A model generated the notes under the pieces. It worked only from the letters and a program-made list of their open reading frames with translations. It did no database searches and was not told the DNA's origin. A program made the translations under genes and the position numbers. Below, in pieces: positions 8,637-16,837 of a stretch of DNA of 64,000 nt. Numbering within the stretch: the first letter of the stretch is position 1; each line of letters begins with the position of its first letter. The stretch is from Paenimyroides aestuarii (lineage in GTDB: Bacteria > Bacteroidota > Bacteroidia > Flavobacteriales > Flavobacteriaceae), in NCBI RefSeq assembly GCF_024628805.1, contig NZ_CP102382.1, positions 1 to 64,000 on the forward strand, given 5' to 3'.

Positions 8637-9269
8637 TTAATCTACATCTTCTTCAAAATCATCATCAGAAAACCAATAACTGTCTAGCATGGTTTTATCT
8701 ACAAAAATTTCTAAACGTTCGGTTTCTTGTTGGGTTACATACATTCTTTGGGTTTTACCAATACTTTCTGACAAACGATATAAACGGCTATCGTGTCGCA
8801 AACGCAACAGTTCATCGGTATTATTAATAACCAACATTTTTAGCTGATTTACATCGAAACCTGCATTTCCAAACATAAAACTCAGGCGTTCGGGTGTACC
8901 AATTAGCACATCAATTCCTAGAGATATTTGATTTTTATCTTCGTCTAAATCGGTTTTATCATGGGTCATGAAAATACGCAAATTGGTATATTTTGCCAAT
9001 TCTTTAAACAAAGCTTCCATTTCTAACGCCTGCGGTTTATCTTCCACAATTACCAACGCACGCGGCGATAACATAAAGGCTTTTTCTAATCGTTGAATCA
9101 CCGAAATGGCAATAGCTTCAGCTCTTTCTTCTTGATTTTCTATTACCAAAACCACATCATTACCTGATTTTATGGTTCCGAAAGCTTCTTTAATAACGGC
9201 AGGTGCTTCGGTTAAACCTTTTTCGGCTAAAGCTTGCTTTAAATTTGGATTGATTTTTTTTAAATTCAT
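8637..9269 (-). CDS. Degenerate DEAD-box helicase-like protein (single RecA-like domain)
   Basis: A 210-residue protein resembling the first RecA-like domain of DEAD-box RNA helicases but without the second. Family echoes are KSGNDVVLVIEN (where a helicase has the GSGKT P-loop region), RALVIVEDKPQA, DVLIGTPERL (motif Ib-like TPxR) and MLVINNTDE (where DEAD would be). Neither the P-loop lysine nor the DEAD acids are present, so ATP hydrolysis is unlikely. The C-terminus is acidic (SDDDFEEDVD). It is intact rather than broken, so it is probably a repurposed RNA-binding or partner protein. Its start lies 5 bases past the end of the response regulator, suggesting cotranscription. Confidence 0.75.
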   Translation of the reverse strand: MNLKKINPNLKQALAEKGLTEAPAVIKEAFGTIKSGNDVVLVIENQEERAEAIAISVIQRLEKAFMLSPRALVIVEDKPQALEMEALFKELAKYTNLRIFMTHDKTDLDEDKNQISLGIDVLIGTPERLSFMFGNAGFDVNQLKMLVINNTDELLRLRHDSRLYRLSESIGKTQRMYVTQQETERLEIFVDKTMLDSYWFSDDDFEEDVD

Positions 9270-9274
9270 CTTGT

Positions 9275-10438
9275 TTATTTTGATGCAAACAATTCAACAT
9301 CTGATTTTGAAATTTCTTTTCCGCCTAAAATAATCAAGCGTTCAACCACATTTCGCAACTCCCGAATATTTCCTGTCCAATCATATTTTTTAAGAAGTTC
9401 TATTGCTTCAGTTGAAAAAACTTTTTGTGCACTGCCGTTTTCCTCTGCAATTTTTTTGGTAAAATGTTCAATTAATAACGGAATATCGTCTCTGCGATCA
9501 TTTAATGCCGGAACTTTTATCAAAATAACAGCCAAACGGTGGTATAAATCTTCCCGAAATCGTCCTTCCTCGATTTCTTTTCGTAGGTCTTTGTTGGTTG
9601 CTGCAATTACACGCACATCTACTTTAATATCCTTATCTGCTCCTACTCTGGTAACTACATTTTCTTGTAATGCACGTAGCACTTTGGCTTGTGCCGCCAA
9701 GCTCATATCGCCAATTTCATCTAAGAAAATGGTTCCTTTATCGGCTGCTTCAAATTTACCGGCACGGTCTTTAACCGCCGATGTAAATGCGCCTTTTACA
9801 TGCCCAAACAACTCGCTTTCAATCAGTTCTGACGGAATTGCCGCACAGTTTACTTCAATCAAAGGAAATTGTGCCCGGTTGCTTTTTTCATGCAAATTAT
9901 GAGCTACTAATTCTTTTCCTGTTCCGTTTGGTCCGGTAATCAACACGCGGGCATCGGTTTCGGCTACCTTATCAACCATATCTTTTATCTGTTGAATGGG
10001 TTCACTTTCGCCAATCATTTGGTAGTTTTTGCTTACTTTTTTCTTTAAGCGCTTGTTCTCTACTGCCAATGATTTATTGTCTAACGCATTGCGAACAGTT
10101 GTAAGTAATCGGTTTAAATCAGGTGGTTTGGATATATAATCAAATGCACCCAAACGCATGGTATTAACCGCTGTTTCTAAATCGCCATGACCATAAATCA
10201 TGATGAATGTAGATTCAGGTTTTATTTTTTTTGCTTCTTGCAACACTTCTTCTCCATCTTTTTTTGGCATTTTAATATCGCAAATCACCAAATCAAAATC
10301 TTCGTTTTTTATTTTCTCTAAACCTTCTTCACCATCGGCTGCTTCGGTCACCGAATAACTATCGTTTTCTTCTGCCAATATTTTTGATAATACTCTGCGG
10401 ATGGAAGCTTCGTCTTCTATAATTAAAATTTTAGCCAT
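9275..10438 (-). CDS. NtrC-type sigma-54 response regulator without a Fis HTH
   Basis: A 387-residue two-component response regulator. Residues 1-120 are a receiver domain with phosphoacceptor Asp54 in VICDIKMPKKDG and the conserved SKP lysine. Residues about 145-370 are the AAA+ sigma-54 activation domain with Walker A GPNGTGKE, FLDEIGDM and FREDLYHRLAV. The sigma-54 contact loop reads GAFTSA instead of GAFTGA. The protein ends shortly after NIRELRNVVERL with SDVELFASK and has no C-terminal Fis-type helix-turn-helix, so it presumably activates from solution rather than from an enhancer. No sensor kinase is adjacent. It lies two bases from the ABC permease gene on the same strand. Confidence 0.92.
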   Translation of the reverse strand: MAKILIIEDEASIRRVLSKILAEENDSYSVTEAADGEEGLEKIKNEDFDLVICDIKMPKKDGEEVLQEAKKIKPESTFIMIYGHGDLETAVNTMRLGAFDYISKPPDLNRLLTTVRNALDNKSLAVENKRLKKKVSKNYQMIGESEPIQQIKDMVDKVAETDARVLITGPNGTGKELVAHNLHEKSNRAQFPLIEVNCAAIPSELIESELFGHVKGAFTSAVKDRAGKFEAADKGTIFLDEIGDMSLAAQAKVLRALQENVVTRVGADKDIKVDVRVIAATNKDLRKEIEEGRFREDLYHRLAVILIKVPALNDRRDDIPLLIEHFTKKIAEENGSAQKVFSTEAIELLKKYDWTGNIRELRNVVERLIILGGKEISKSDVELFASK

Positions 10439-10440
10439 AT

Positions 10441-11730
10441 TTAATATTTAAGCCATTTTACAAGTTCTTTCCATGTGGGTTTTTTGCCGTACATTAAAAT
10501 TCCTACACGATAAATTTTCGACGCCACCCAAACAATAGCTATAAAGGTAGCAAATAATAGTGCAATTGAAAGTGCAATTTGCCAAAAAGGTACACCAAAC
10601 GGAATGCGCATAAGCATTACGATGGGCGATGTGAGCGGAATCATGGAGAAAATAGTGGCTACCGTGCCGTGGGGCTCGTTCATTACTGTGAAAAAGCCAA
10701 TGTAAACGCCCAACATTAACGGCATAATCACTGGAAACATAAACTGCTGTGTATCGGTTTCGTTATCAACTGCTGCGCCGATTGCTGCATACAAAGAGCT
10801 GTACAAAAAGTAGCCGCCAATGAAATATATTAGGAAATAAATCAGCATACTTATTAATGGCAATTTTAAAAGTTCGGTAAAATATACTTGAATATCGGCT
10901 AATTTCGATGCTTCCATAGCCACTTCTGTGGTTGGAGTAGAAGTGTGTAAACCAAATACAAAGTTTGCAATTATTAATAAAATACCGCCAACAATTGCCC
11001 AAATTACAAACTGTAAAATTCCGGCCAAAGTGGTTCCGATGATTTTCCCCATCATTAGTTGGATGGGTTTGATGGATGAAATGATAATTTCGATGATGCG
11101 ACTTGTTTTTTCTTCAATCACACTGCGCATGACCATATTTCCATAAATAATAATGAACATCATAATTAAATATCCAAATACAGATCCAATAATTACTTTC
11201 ATTTCGTTTAAACCTTTAATCGTTTCTTCGCCCGATGCTTTGGTAAGATGCATGGTTACATCGATTTTTGATTGATCAAGCAAAACGGTATCAACGCCTT
11301 TATTGGTTAAGTTTTTCCGCATTAGTTTTTCTGAAAGCTTTGATTCGATATTTGCGATAAATCCAAAACTGGGGCTTTCTTCTGAAACATATTCAATGGC
11401 GTTTTCATACGCTTTTAAATCTTCTTTTTTGGGAATAAACAAAACACCTTCGTAATTTGCCTGCGAAACGCTGTCTTTTAATATTTTTGGATCAATTTTG
11501 GAAACATCGTGGTATTTATAGCTTTCGGAATTTTTAAATTCGTTTACAAACATTCCGCTTTCATCGTGAATTCCAATATGTTTCACCTCGGTTTTCATGG
11601 AACTTAAATAGCCAATTAATGCAGCAACTGCTACAAAAATAAGTGGACTTACGAAGGTCATTATAATAAATGATTTATTTCGCACTTTGGAAATAAATTC
11701 TCTTTTGATAATTAAAGATAAAACGCCCAT
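10441..11730 (-). CDS. ABC-2 type exporter permease (NatB-like)
   Basis: A 429-residue inner-membrane permease. It has one N-terminal transmembrane helix after the basic start KREFISKVRNKSF, a large extracytoplasmic loop (about 45-180), then five or more helices in the C-terminal half. This is the ABC-2 membrane-3 arrangement of NatB-type Na+ or drug exporters. The start overlaps the stop of the ATPase gene by one base, so the two form one transporter. The substrate cannot be told from sequence. Confidence 0.9.
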   Translation of the reverse strand: MGVLSLIIKREFISKVRNKSFIIMTFVSPLIFVAVAALIGYLSSMKTEVKHIGIHDESGMFVNEFKNSESYKYHDVSKIDPKILKDSVSQANYEGVLFIPKKEDLKAYENAIEYVSEESPSFGFIANIESKLSEKLMRKNLTNKGVDTVLLDQSKIDVTMHLTKASGEETIKGLNEMKVIIGSVFGYLIMMFIIIYGNMVMRSVIEEKTSRIIEIIISSIKPIQLMMGKIIGTTLAGILQFVIWAIVGGILLIIANFVFGLHTSTPTTEVAMEASKLADIQVYFTELLKLPLISMLIYFLIYFIGGYFLYSSLYAAIGAAVDNETDTQQFMFPVIMPLMLGVYIGFFTVMNEPHGTVATIFSMIPLTSPIVMLMRIPFGVPFWQIALSIALLFATFIAIVWVASKIYRVGILMYGKKPTWKELVKWLKY

Positions 11731-12653
11731 TAGTTATTGGTTACAGTTTGAATAAAAATGTCGTTGATACTCGGTATTTTTTCAGAAAAATGAGTGATTT
11801 GACCAAATGGCAGCACATCATTTAACAACTCGTTTGCTGATCGATCATGAAGTTTTACAGATAATTTTAAATCGTTGTCTAATGATTTAAAGAAAGTTTC
11901 TTCTACTTGATATTTAGCTCTTAGAAAATCTTTTAATTGATTGGGATTTAAAGCATTTATTCCTAAATCGTAGGTGTTGGAACGATACTCTTTTTTAATA
12001 TCGACCACCGAACCATCTAACAATTTATTAGATTTATGAATCAAGGCTATTTCATCGCACATTTCCTCAACGCTTTCCATGCGGTGTGTGGAAAAAATAA
12101 TGGTGCTGCCTTTTTGTTTTAATTCAAGAATTTCGTCTTTAATAATATTAGCGTTTACAGGGTCAAATCCAGAGAATGGTTCATCAAAAATCAATAATTT
12201 AGGTTGATGCAATACAGTTACCACAAACTGAATTTTCTGTGCCATTCCTTTTGAAAGTTCTTGAATTTTTTTGTTCCACCAGTCTCCAATTTCTAATTTT
12301 TCAAACCAATATTTTAATTGCTTTTTGGCTTCGTCTTTAGAAATTCCTTTTAATTGCGCCAAATACAAAGCCTGCTCGCCCACTTTCATACTTTTATACA
12401 AACCGCGTTCTTCGGGCATATAACCAATATTTTTTACATGGTGAGAACTTAATTTTTCGCCGTCGAGCAAAATTTCGCCACCATCCGGAAACGTAATTTG
12501 ATTGATAATGCGTATTAATGAAGTTTTTCCGGCACCGTTTGGACCCAACAATCCGAAAACACTACCCTTAGGAATGGCTAATGAAACGTTGTTTAAAGCG
12601 GTTTTATCGCCGTACTTTTTAACAACATTATTTACCTGTAAAATATGATTCAT
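11730..12653 (-). CDS. ABC transporter ATP-binding protein (NatA-like)
   Basis: A 307-residue ATPase partner of the permease just downstream. The ATPase domain (about 5-220) has Walker A GPNGAGKTS, signature ELSKGMAQK and Walker B LLIFDEPFSGFDP followed by the switch histidine in STHRMESV. The last 80 residues resemble the C-terminal extension (DUF4162-type) common in NatA-like exporters. It is the first gene of the run 12653 to 8637, in which gaps are five bases or less. It follows the dnaJ terminator, so it needs its own promoter, which I could not define. Confidence 0.93.
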   Translation of the reverse strand: MNHILQVNNVVKKYGDKTALNNVSLAIPKGSVFGLLGPNGAGKTSLIRIINQITFPDGGEILLDGEKLSSHHVKNIGYMPEERGLYKSMKVGEQALYLAQLKGISKDEAKKQLKYWFEKLEIGDWWNKKIQELSKGMAQKIQFVVTVLHQPKLLIFDEPFSGFDPVNANIIKDEILELKQKGSTIIFSTHRMESVEEMCDEIALIHKSNKLLDGSVVDIKKEYRSNTYDLGINALNPNQLKDFLRAKYQVEETFFKSLDNDLKLSVKLHDRSANELLNDVLPFGQITHFSEKIPSINDIFIQTVTNN

Positions 12654-12690
12654 GATTTTTTAAAAATTAGTACAAATATACGAAGTAGTT

Positions 12691-12724
12691 AAAAAAAACC
12701 CATCCTTGTTTGCACAAGGATGGG
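12691..12724 (-). terminator. Terminator downstream of dnaJ
   Basis: Stem CCCATCCTTGT/ACAAGGATGGG (12699-12724) with a T-tract on the minus strand at 12691-12698. It ends the grpE-dnaJ transcript. Confidence 0.88.
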
Positions 12725-12793
12725 AAAAATTGCTATGAAAAAGAAAATCCACCGTTTTATAAGTGTAATACAAAACTAAAAAACATTTTTTAA

Positions 12794-13915
12794 TTACGAA
12801 AACATTTCTTTTACTTTTTCAAAAAAACTTTTATCTCCTTTTTGAGGATGTGGCACAAAATTTTCGTCTTCTTTCATTTTTTCAAAGAATTCTCTTTGTT
12901 CTTTTGTTAATTTCTTAGGCGTCCAAACATTGATATGTATTAAGAAATCACCATTTCCATAACCGTTTAAACTTGGTAAACCCTTGCCCTTTAAACGCAA
13001 AATTTTTCCCGACTGAATACCTTCTTCAATCTTTATACGTACTTTTCCATTTACGGTATCAACCTCTTTAGATCCACCTAAAACTGCATCGGCAATGTTT
13101 AGGTATAAATCATAATGTATGTTTTCGCCTTCGCGCTTTAAAAATTCATGTTCCACTTCTTCAATAGCAACAATTAAATCGCCGGGAATGCTATTGGCCC
13201 CCGGAGCATCGTTTCCTTTGCCCGAAACTTTTAACTGAATACCATCTGAAACACCCGCAGGTATTTTAATTGATACGGTTTCTTCTGCAGTTACCATTCC
13301 GTCTGCATCAGCGCCTTGCGGTTTTTTATCAATTGTTTGTCCTGAACCTTGACAAGTAGGACAAGGTGAAGAAGTTTGCATACGTCCTAAAATGGTATTT
13401 TGCACGCGCATCACCTGACCAGAACCATTACAAGTTCCACAGGTTTTATACGAAACGCCATCGGCTTGTACTTTGCGTTTTACTTTTACTTTTTTCTCTA
13501 CACCGTTTGCAATATCTTCTAAAGTAAGTTTAACTTTTATGCGCAAATTAGAACCTTTTACACGGCGCTGACCGCCACCGCCAAAGCCACCAAATCCGCC
13601 AAAGCCACCGAAACCGCTACCGAAGATATCGCCAAATTGACTAAAAATATCTTCCATATTATTAAAACCGCCGCCGCCAAAACCGCCAGCACCTTCAAAA
13701 GCAGCATGACCGTATTGATCGTAGCGTGCTTTTTTATCAGGGTCGCTTAAAACTTCGTAGGCTTCTGCAGCTAGTTTAAAATTTTCTTCGGCTTCTTTGT
13801 CGCCCGGGTTTTTGTCGGGGTGAAACTCTATCGCTTTTTTGCGGTATGCTTTTTTAATAGCGCTTGCATCGGCACTTTTATCAATACCTAATATTTCGTA
13901 ATAATCTTTCTTCAT
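12794..13915 (-). CDS. dnaJ: Chaperone protein DnaJ (reduced zinc domain)
   Basis: Hsp40 co-chaperone that stimulates the DnaK ATPase and delivers unfolded clients. The J domain (1-70) has HPD in [11 protein letters not shown] Gly/Phe-rich region follows (about 75-115), then the cysteine-rich domain and the C-terminal substrate-binding domains. Canonical DnaJ has four CxxCxGxG repeats; only two are visible, CGTCNGSG and CPTCQGSG, so it can bind one zinc rather than two. This reduced form is, to my knowledge, shared by flavobacterial relatives. It lies nine bases downstream of grpE in the same operon. dnaK is not in the window. Confidence 0.96.
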   Translation of the reverse strand: MKKDYYEILGIDKSADASAIKKAYRKKAIEFHPDKNPGDKEAEENFKLAAEAYEVLSDPDKKARYDQYGHAAFEGAGGFGGGGFNNMEDIFSQFGDIFGSGFGGFGGFGGFGGGGQRRVKGSNLRIKVKLTLEDIANGVEKKVKVKRKVQADGVSYKTCGTCNGSGQVMRVQNTILGRMQTSSPCPTCQGSGQTIDKKPQGADADGMVTAEETVSIKIPAGVSDGIQLKVSGKGNDAPGANSIPGDLIVAIEEVEHEFLKREGENIHYDLYLNIADAVLGGSKEVDTVNGKVRIKIEEGIQSGKILRLKGKGLPSLNGYGNGDFLIHINVWTPKKLTKEQREFFEKMKEDENFVPHPQKGDKSFFEKVKEMFS

Positions 13916-13924
13916 TGTAGTTTT

Positions 13925-14458
13925 TTATTGACCTATAACAACTTTTGGAAAGCGGATGATTTTCTCTCCTAATTTATATCCTTTTTCAATCACATCGACC
14001 ACTTTTCCTTTTAAATCGTCACCAGCTGGGATTTGTGTTACTGCTTCTGCGCTGTCTGCATCAAAAGCATCGCCTGGATTTATTTCTACCAAACTTAATC
14101 CTTTTGCCGACAAATTGTCACGCAACTTTGTTGCTATTAAATTAAAACCTGTCAAATGTTCGCTTTCGCCCAGTTTTTCCATCTGTGAAATGGCTCTGTC
14201 GAAATCGTCTAAAACAGGTAAAATTCCTTTCATAACATCTTCGCTTGCTGTTGCAAACAATTCAATACGTTCGCGTGCAGTTCGCTTTCTAAAATTTTCA
14301 AATTCTGCAAAAAGTCTTAGAAACTTGTCTTTTTCGGCAACCAACTGCTCTTGTAACTGTTCTGTTTCAGACAATTGCTCGGTTGTATCTGCTGGTTCAT
14401 TTGCTATTTCTTGTGCAGCATTTTGCTGTATGTTTTCTTTCAATTCTTCGTTTTCCAT
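13925..14458 (-). CDS. grpE: Nucleotide exchange factor GrpE
   Basis: Releases ADP from DnaK in the DnaK-DnaJ-GrpE cycle. The 177 residues have an acidic Gln/Glu-rich N-terminus, a long coiled coil (about 30-85, with EKDKFLRLFAEFENFRKRT), and the C-terminal beta domain ending in GYKLGEKIIRFPKVVIGQ, close to the family signature. It is first in the grpE-dnaJ operon, with a good vegetative-type promoter just upstream. I see no CIRCE element in the 5' region. Confidence 0.96.
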   Translation of the reverse strand: MENEELKENIQQNAAQEIANEPADTTEQLSETEQLQEQLVAEKDKFLRLFAEFENFRKRTARERIELFATASEDVMKGILPVLDDFDRAISQMEKLGESEHLTGFNLIATKLRDNLSAKGLSLVEINPGDAFDADSAEAVTQIPAGDDLKGKVVDVIEKGYKLGEKIIRFPKVVIGQ

Positions 14459-14491
14459 TGTTCATTACTATTACTATCATCTCTTTTTAAA

Positions 14492-14523
14492 CAAATTTAA
14501 AGCCATTGTTGTATTTTAGACAA
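14492..14523 (-). promoter_or_regulatory. Promoter of grpE-dnaJ
   Basis: On the minus strand: TTG (14521-14523), 21-base spacer, TAAATTTG (14492-14499). Both elements match the Bacteroidota consensus, and the start lies about 34 bases downstream. Confidence 0.7.
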
Positions 14524-14605
14524 ATTGGCAGGAAACTGCAAAATTAATCTATATTAAGAAATAACCACTGCATGCATTTTTATGTTTTTGATAATAGATT
14601 TTAAA

Positions 14606-14613
14606 TATCTTTG
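14606..14613 (+). promoter_or_regulatory. -7 element of the yceI-like gene
   Basis: TATCTTTG matches TAnnTTTG exactly, 23 bases before the ATG. The nearest upstream TTG (14588-14590) gives only a 15-base spacer, shorter than usual. Confidence 0.6.
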
Positions 14614-14636
14614 CAATACAAATTAATAATTTAATT

Positions 14637-15299
14637 ATGAAAAAAAATGTATTTGCATTAGTTGCTTTGGCAGCTTTATCATTAACGGCTTGTAAAAAAG
14701 AAAACACAACTGTTGAAACAGATGCAGTTGAAACTACTACAACAGCAGCAGATGCTGTAGCATATAACGCAAATGTTGCGGAATCTAAAATTGACTGGGT
14801 AGGAAGCAAATTATCGGGTGATCAACACACTGGAACAATTGCTTTGAAAGAAGGTTCTGTGTTAGTTGCAAACAACGCTGTAACTGGTGGTAAATTCACT
14901 ATTGATATGAATTCTATCACTGTTACCGATTTAACTGATGCTGAAAAGAAAGCTGGTTTAGAAGGTCACTTAAAAGGTGCTACTGCTGAAAACGCTGACC
15001 ACTTCTTTAATGTTTCTAAATACCCAACGGCAGTTTTTGAAATTACAAAAGTTGCTGAAGAAAACGGTAAACAAATGGTGGAAGGTAACTTAACTATTAA
15101 AGAAACTACTCACGGAATTAAATTCCCTGCTGCTATTACTGTGACGGAAGGTGATGTTACAATTGCATCAGACGAATTTGAAATTGACAGAACAAAATGG
15201 GCTGTTAATTACAGTTCTGGATCGGTTTTTAAAGATTTAGGCGATAAAGTAATTAACGATAACATTAAATTGAAAATTAATGTTAAAGCAACAAAATAA
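14637..15299 (+). CDS. YceI-family lipoprotein
   Basis: A 220-residue envelope protein. The signal peptide MKKNVFALVALAALSLTACK has a lipobox cysteine at residue 19. A low-complexity Thr/Ala/Val linker (about 23-43) leads to a YceI domain, a lipocalin-like barrel that binds isoprenoid lipids. Typical segments are SKIDWVGSKLSGDQHTGTI, ADHFFNVSKYPTAVFEI and FEIDRTKWAVNY. It is monocistronic, with its own -7 element and a strong terminator. The ligand is unknown. Confidence 0.93.
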   Translation: MKKNVFALVALAALSLTACKKENTTVETDAVETTTTAADAVAYNANVAESKIDWVGSKLSGDQHTGTIALKEGSVLVANNAVTGGKFTIDMNSITVTDLTDAEKKAGLEGHLKGATAENADHFFNVSKYPTAVFEITKVAEENGKQMVEGNLTIKETTHGIKFPAAITVTEGDVTIASDEFEIDRTKWAVNYSSGSVFKDLGDKVINDNIKLKINVKATK

Positions 15300-15320
15300 T
15301 CAAGTTTATATAGCTTAAAT

Positions 15321-15353
15321 AAAAATCCCGAAGTGAAAACTTCGGGATTTTTT
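15321..15353 (+). terminator. Terminator after the yceI-like gene
   Basis: 11-bp stem AAATCCCGAAG/CTTCGGGATTT with loop TGAAAA and a T-tract. Confidence 0.9.
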
Positions 15354-15404
15354 ATGGTATATTGATTCTTCTTAATCTTTAAAAAAAAGTTTTTTATCTT
15401 TTTG

Positions 15405-15475
15405 TTATTCCGACGGTAAGGAGAATCTTTAAAAATGAGATTGCTATGCCAGTTCGCAAGCTTGGGTCTTCCCTA
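15405..15475. repeat. Possible decayed intergenic repeat
   Basis: The stretch beginning TTATTCCGACGGTAAGGAG, followed by AATCT and GAGATTGCTATGCC, resembles the TCATTCCGACG...AGGAATCTC class of dispersed intergenic elements common in Bacteroidota genomes. It is GC-richer than its surroundings and encodes nothing obvious. I find no second full copy in this window. The resemblance is from memory. Confidence 0.35.
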
Positions 15476-15508
15476 CACTCTGTTTTGTTTAGAATGGTAG
15501 GAAATTCT

Positions 15509-16705
15509 TTATTGCTCTTTTAAAACCTCTTTTATGCGTTTAAATGCTTCTGTTAAAATCTCTTCGCTGGTGGCATATGACAAGCGAATACAGTTTGGAT
15601 TTCCGAATGCTGCACCGGTAACAGTTGCCACGTTTGCATATTCTAATAAATACAAAGCCAAATCATCAGCATCTTTAATCAATGTGCCATTTAATGTTTT
15701 TCCAAAGAAATACGAAACATCAGGGAACACATAAAAAGCTCCTTCTGGCTCGTTTACTTTTAATCCGGGAATATCGTTTACCAATTTCATTACCAAATCG
15801 CGGCGTTTGTGAAAAGCATCTACCATATATTTTATTTCGGAAGGATCTGCTTCTAATGCTGCAATAGTTGCCCGCTGTGCAATAGAGTTTGCGCCGCTGG
15901 TTACTTGCCCTTGCAATTTGGTACAAGCTTTGGCAATAAACTCTGGTGCGCCAATGTATCCAATTCGCCAGCCCGTCATGGCAAAAGCTTTTGCAACGCC
16001 GTTTACGGTGATTGTTCGATCAAACATACCCGGGATAGACCCAATACTGCAATAGGTTCCTGAAAAATTAATGTGTTCATAAATTTCATCAGAAACTACA
16101 TATATTTGTTCATGGTTTTTTAACACTTCTACCAAACCGGTAAGCTCTTCTTTACTATAAACCGATCCCGATGGATTACAAGGCGAACTAAACCACATCA
16201 TTTTGGTTTTTGGAGTAATTGCTTCTTGCAACTGGGCAGCTGTGATTTTGAAATCGGTAGCTACAGAAGTGGGAACAACCACAGGAATACCACCTGCCAT
16301 TTTGATGATTTCATAATAACTAACCCAATAAGGCGCTGGTAAAATCACCTCATCGCCCTCGTTAATCATTGCTTGGGCGATATTATACAACGATTGTTTG
16401 GCACCTGTTGAAACCACAATATTTGCAGGTTGATAGGTTAATCCGTTATCGCGTTGAAACTTTTTTATAATGGCTTGTTTTAATTCCAAATATCCGTCAA
16501 CTGGTGGATAAGTGCTCCAATTTTCATCGATAGCCGTTTTGGCTGCTTCTTTAATAAAGTCTGGAGTATTAAAATCGGGTTCGCCCAAACTTAAACTGAT
16601 AATGTCTTTGCCCAATGCAGTTAATTCACGAGCTTTTGCAGCCATTGCCAAGGTTTGTGAAACCGATAAATTGTTTATTCGATCTGATAACGCGTTTACA
16701 CTCAT
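15509..16705 (-). CDS. Pyridoxal-phosphate aminotransferase, aspartate type (class I/II)
   Basis: A 398-residue fold-type I PLP enzyme that moves amino groups between amino acids and 2-oxo acids, most likely aspartate/2-oxoglutarate. Typical motifs are SLGEPDFNTPDFI near residue 40, STGAKQSLYN around the PLP phosphate site, SPCNPSGSVY with the conserved Asn, the Schiff-base lysine in VNGVAKAFAMTGWRIGY, and the substrate-binding Arg in CIRLSYATS. It is the group Ib type of aspartate aminotransferase found in many bacteria. A -7 element TACCTTTG lies 22 bases upstream at 16727-16734. It appears monocistronic. Confidence 0.93.
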   Translation of the reverse strand: MSVNALSDRINNLSVSQTLAMAAKARELTALGKDIISLSLGEPDFNTPDFIKEAAKTAIDENWSTYPPVDGYLELKQAIIKKFQRDNGLTYQPANIVVSTGAKQSLYNIAQAMINEGDEVILPAPYWVSYYEIIKMAGGIPVVVPTSVATDFKITAAQLQEAITPKTKMMWFSSPCNPSGSVYSKEELTGLVEVLKNHEQIYVVSDEIYEHINFSGTYCSIGSIPGMFDRTITVNGVAKAFAMTGWRIGYIGAPEFIAKACTKLQGQVTSGANSIAQRATIAALEADPSEIKYMVDAFHKRRDLVMKLVNDIPGLKVNEPEGAFYVFPDVSYFFGKTLNGTLIKDADDLALYLLEYANVATVTGAAFGNPNCIRLSYATSEEILTEAFKRIKEVLKEQ

Positions 16706-16837
16706 TTTTATCCTATTTTATAGTATCAAAGGTAACGATATTGCTACACATTTTACTTATGATTTTCTGATTTTTAACATATTTCTAATATCTTCCGAGA
16801 ACTTATCGACACACTTGAAGAACTAAATCAAAAATTG

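Noticed and set aside
13570..13690. GCC/CCA-rich near-repeats within dnaJ
   Set aside because: They encode the Gly/Phe-rich region of DnaJ and are not an independent repeat element.
13956..14519. 187-codon plus-strand frame opposite grpE
   Set aside because: Entirely antisense to a certain grpE gene; its Ser/Phe-rich composition is a shadow of Glu/Lys codons.
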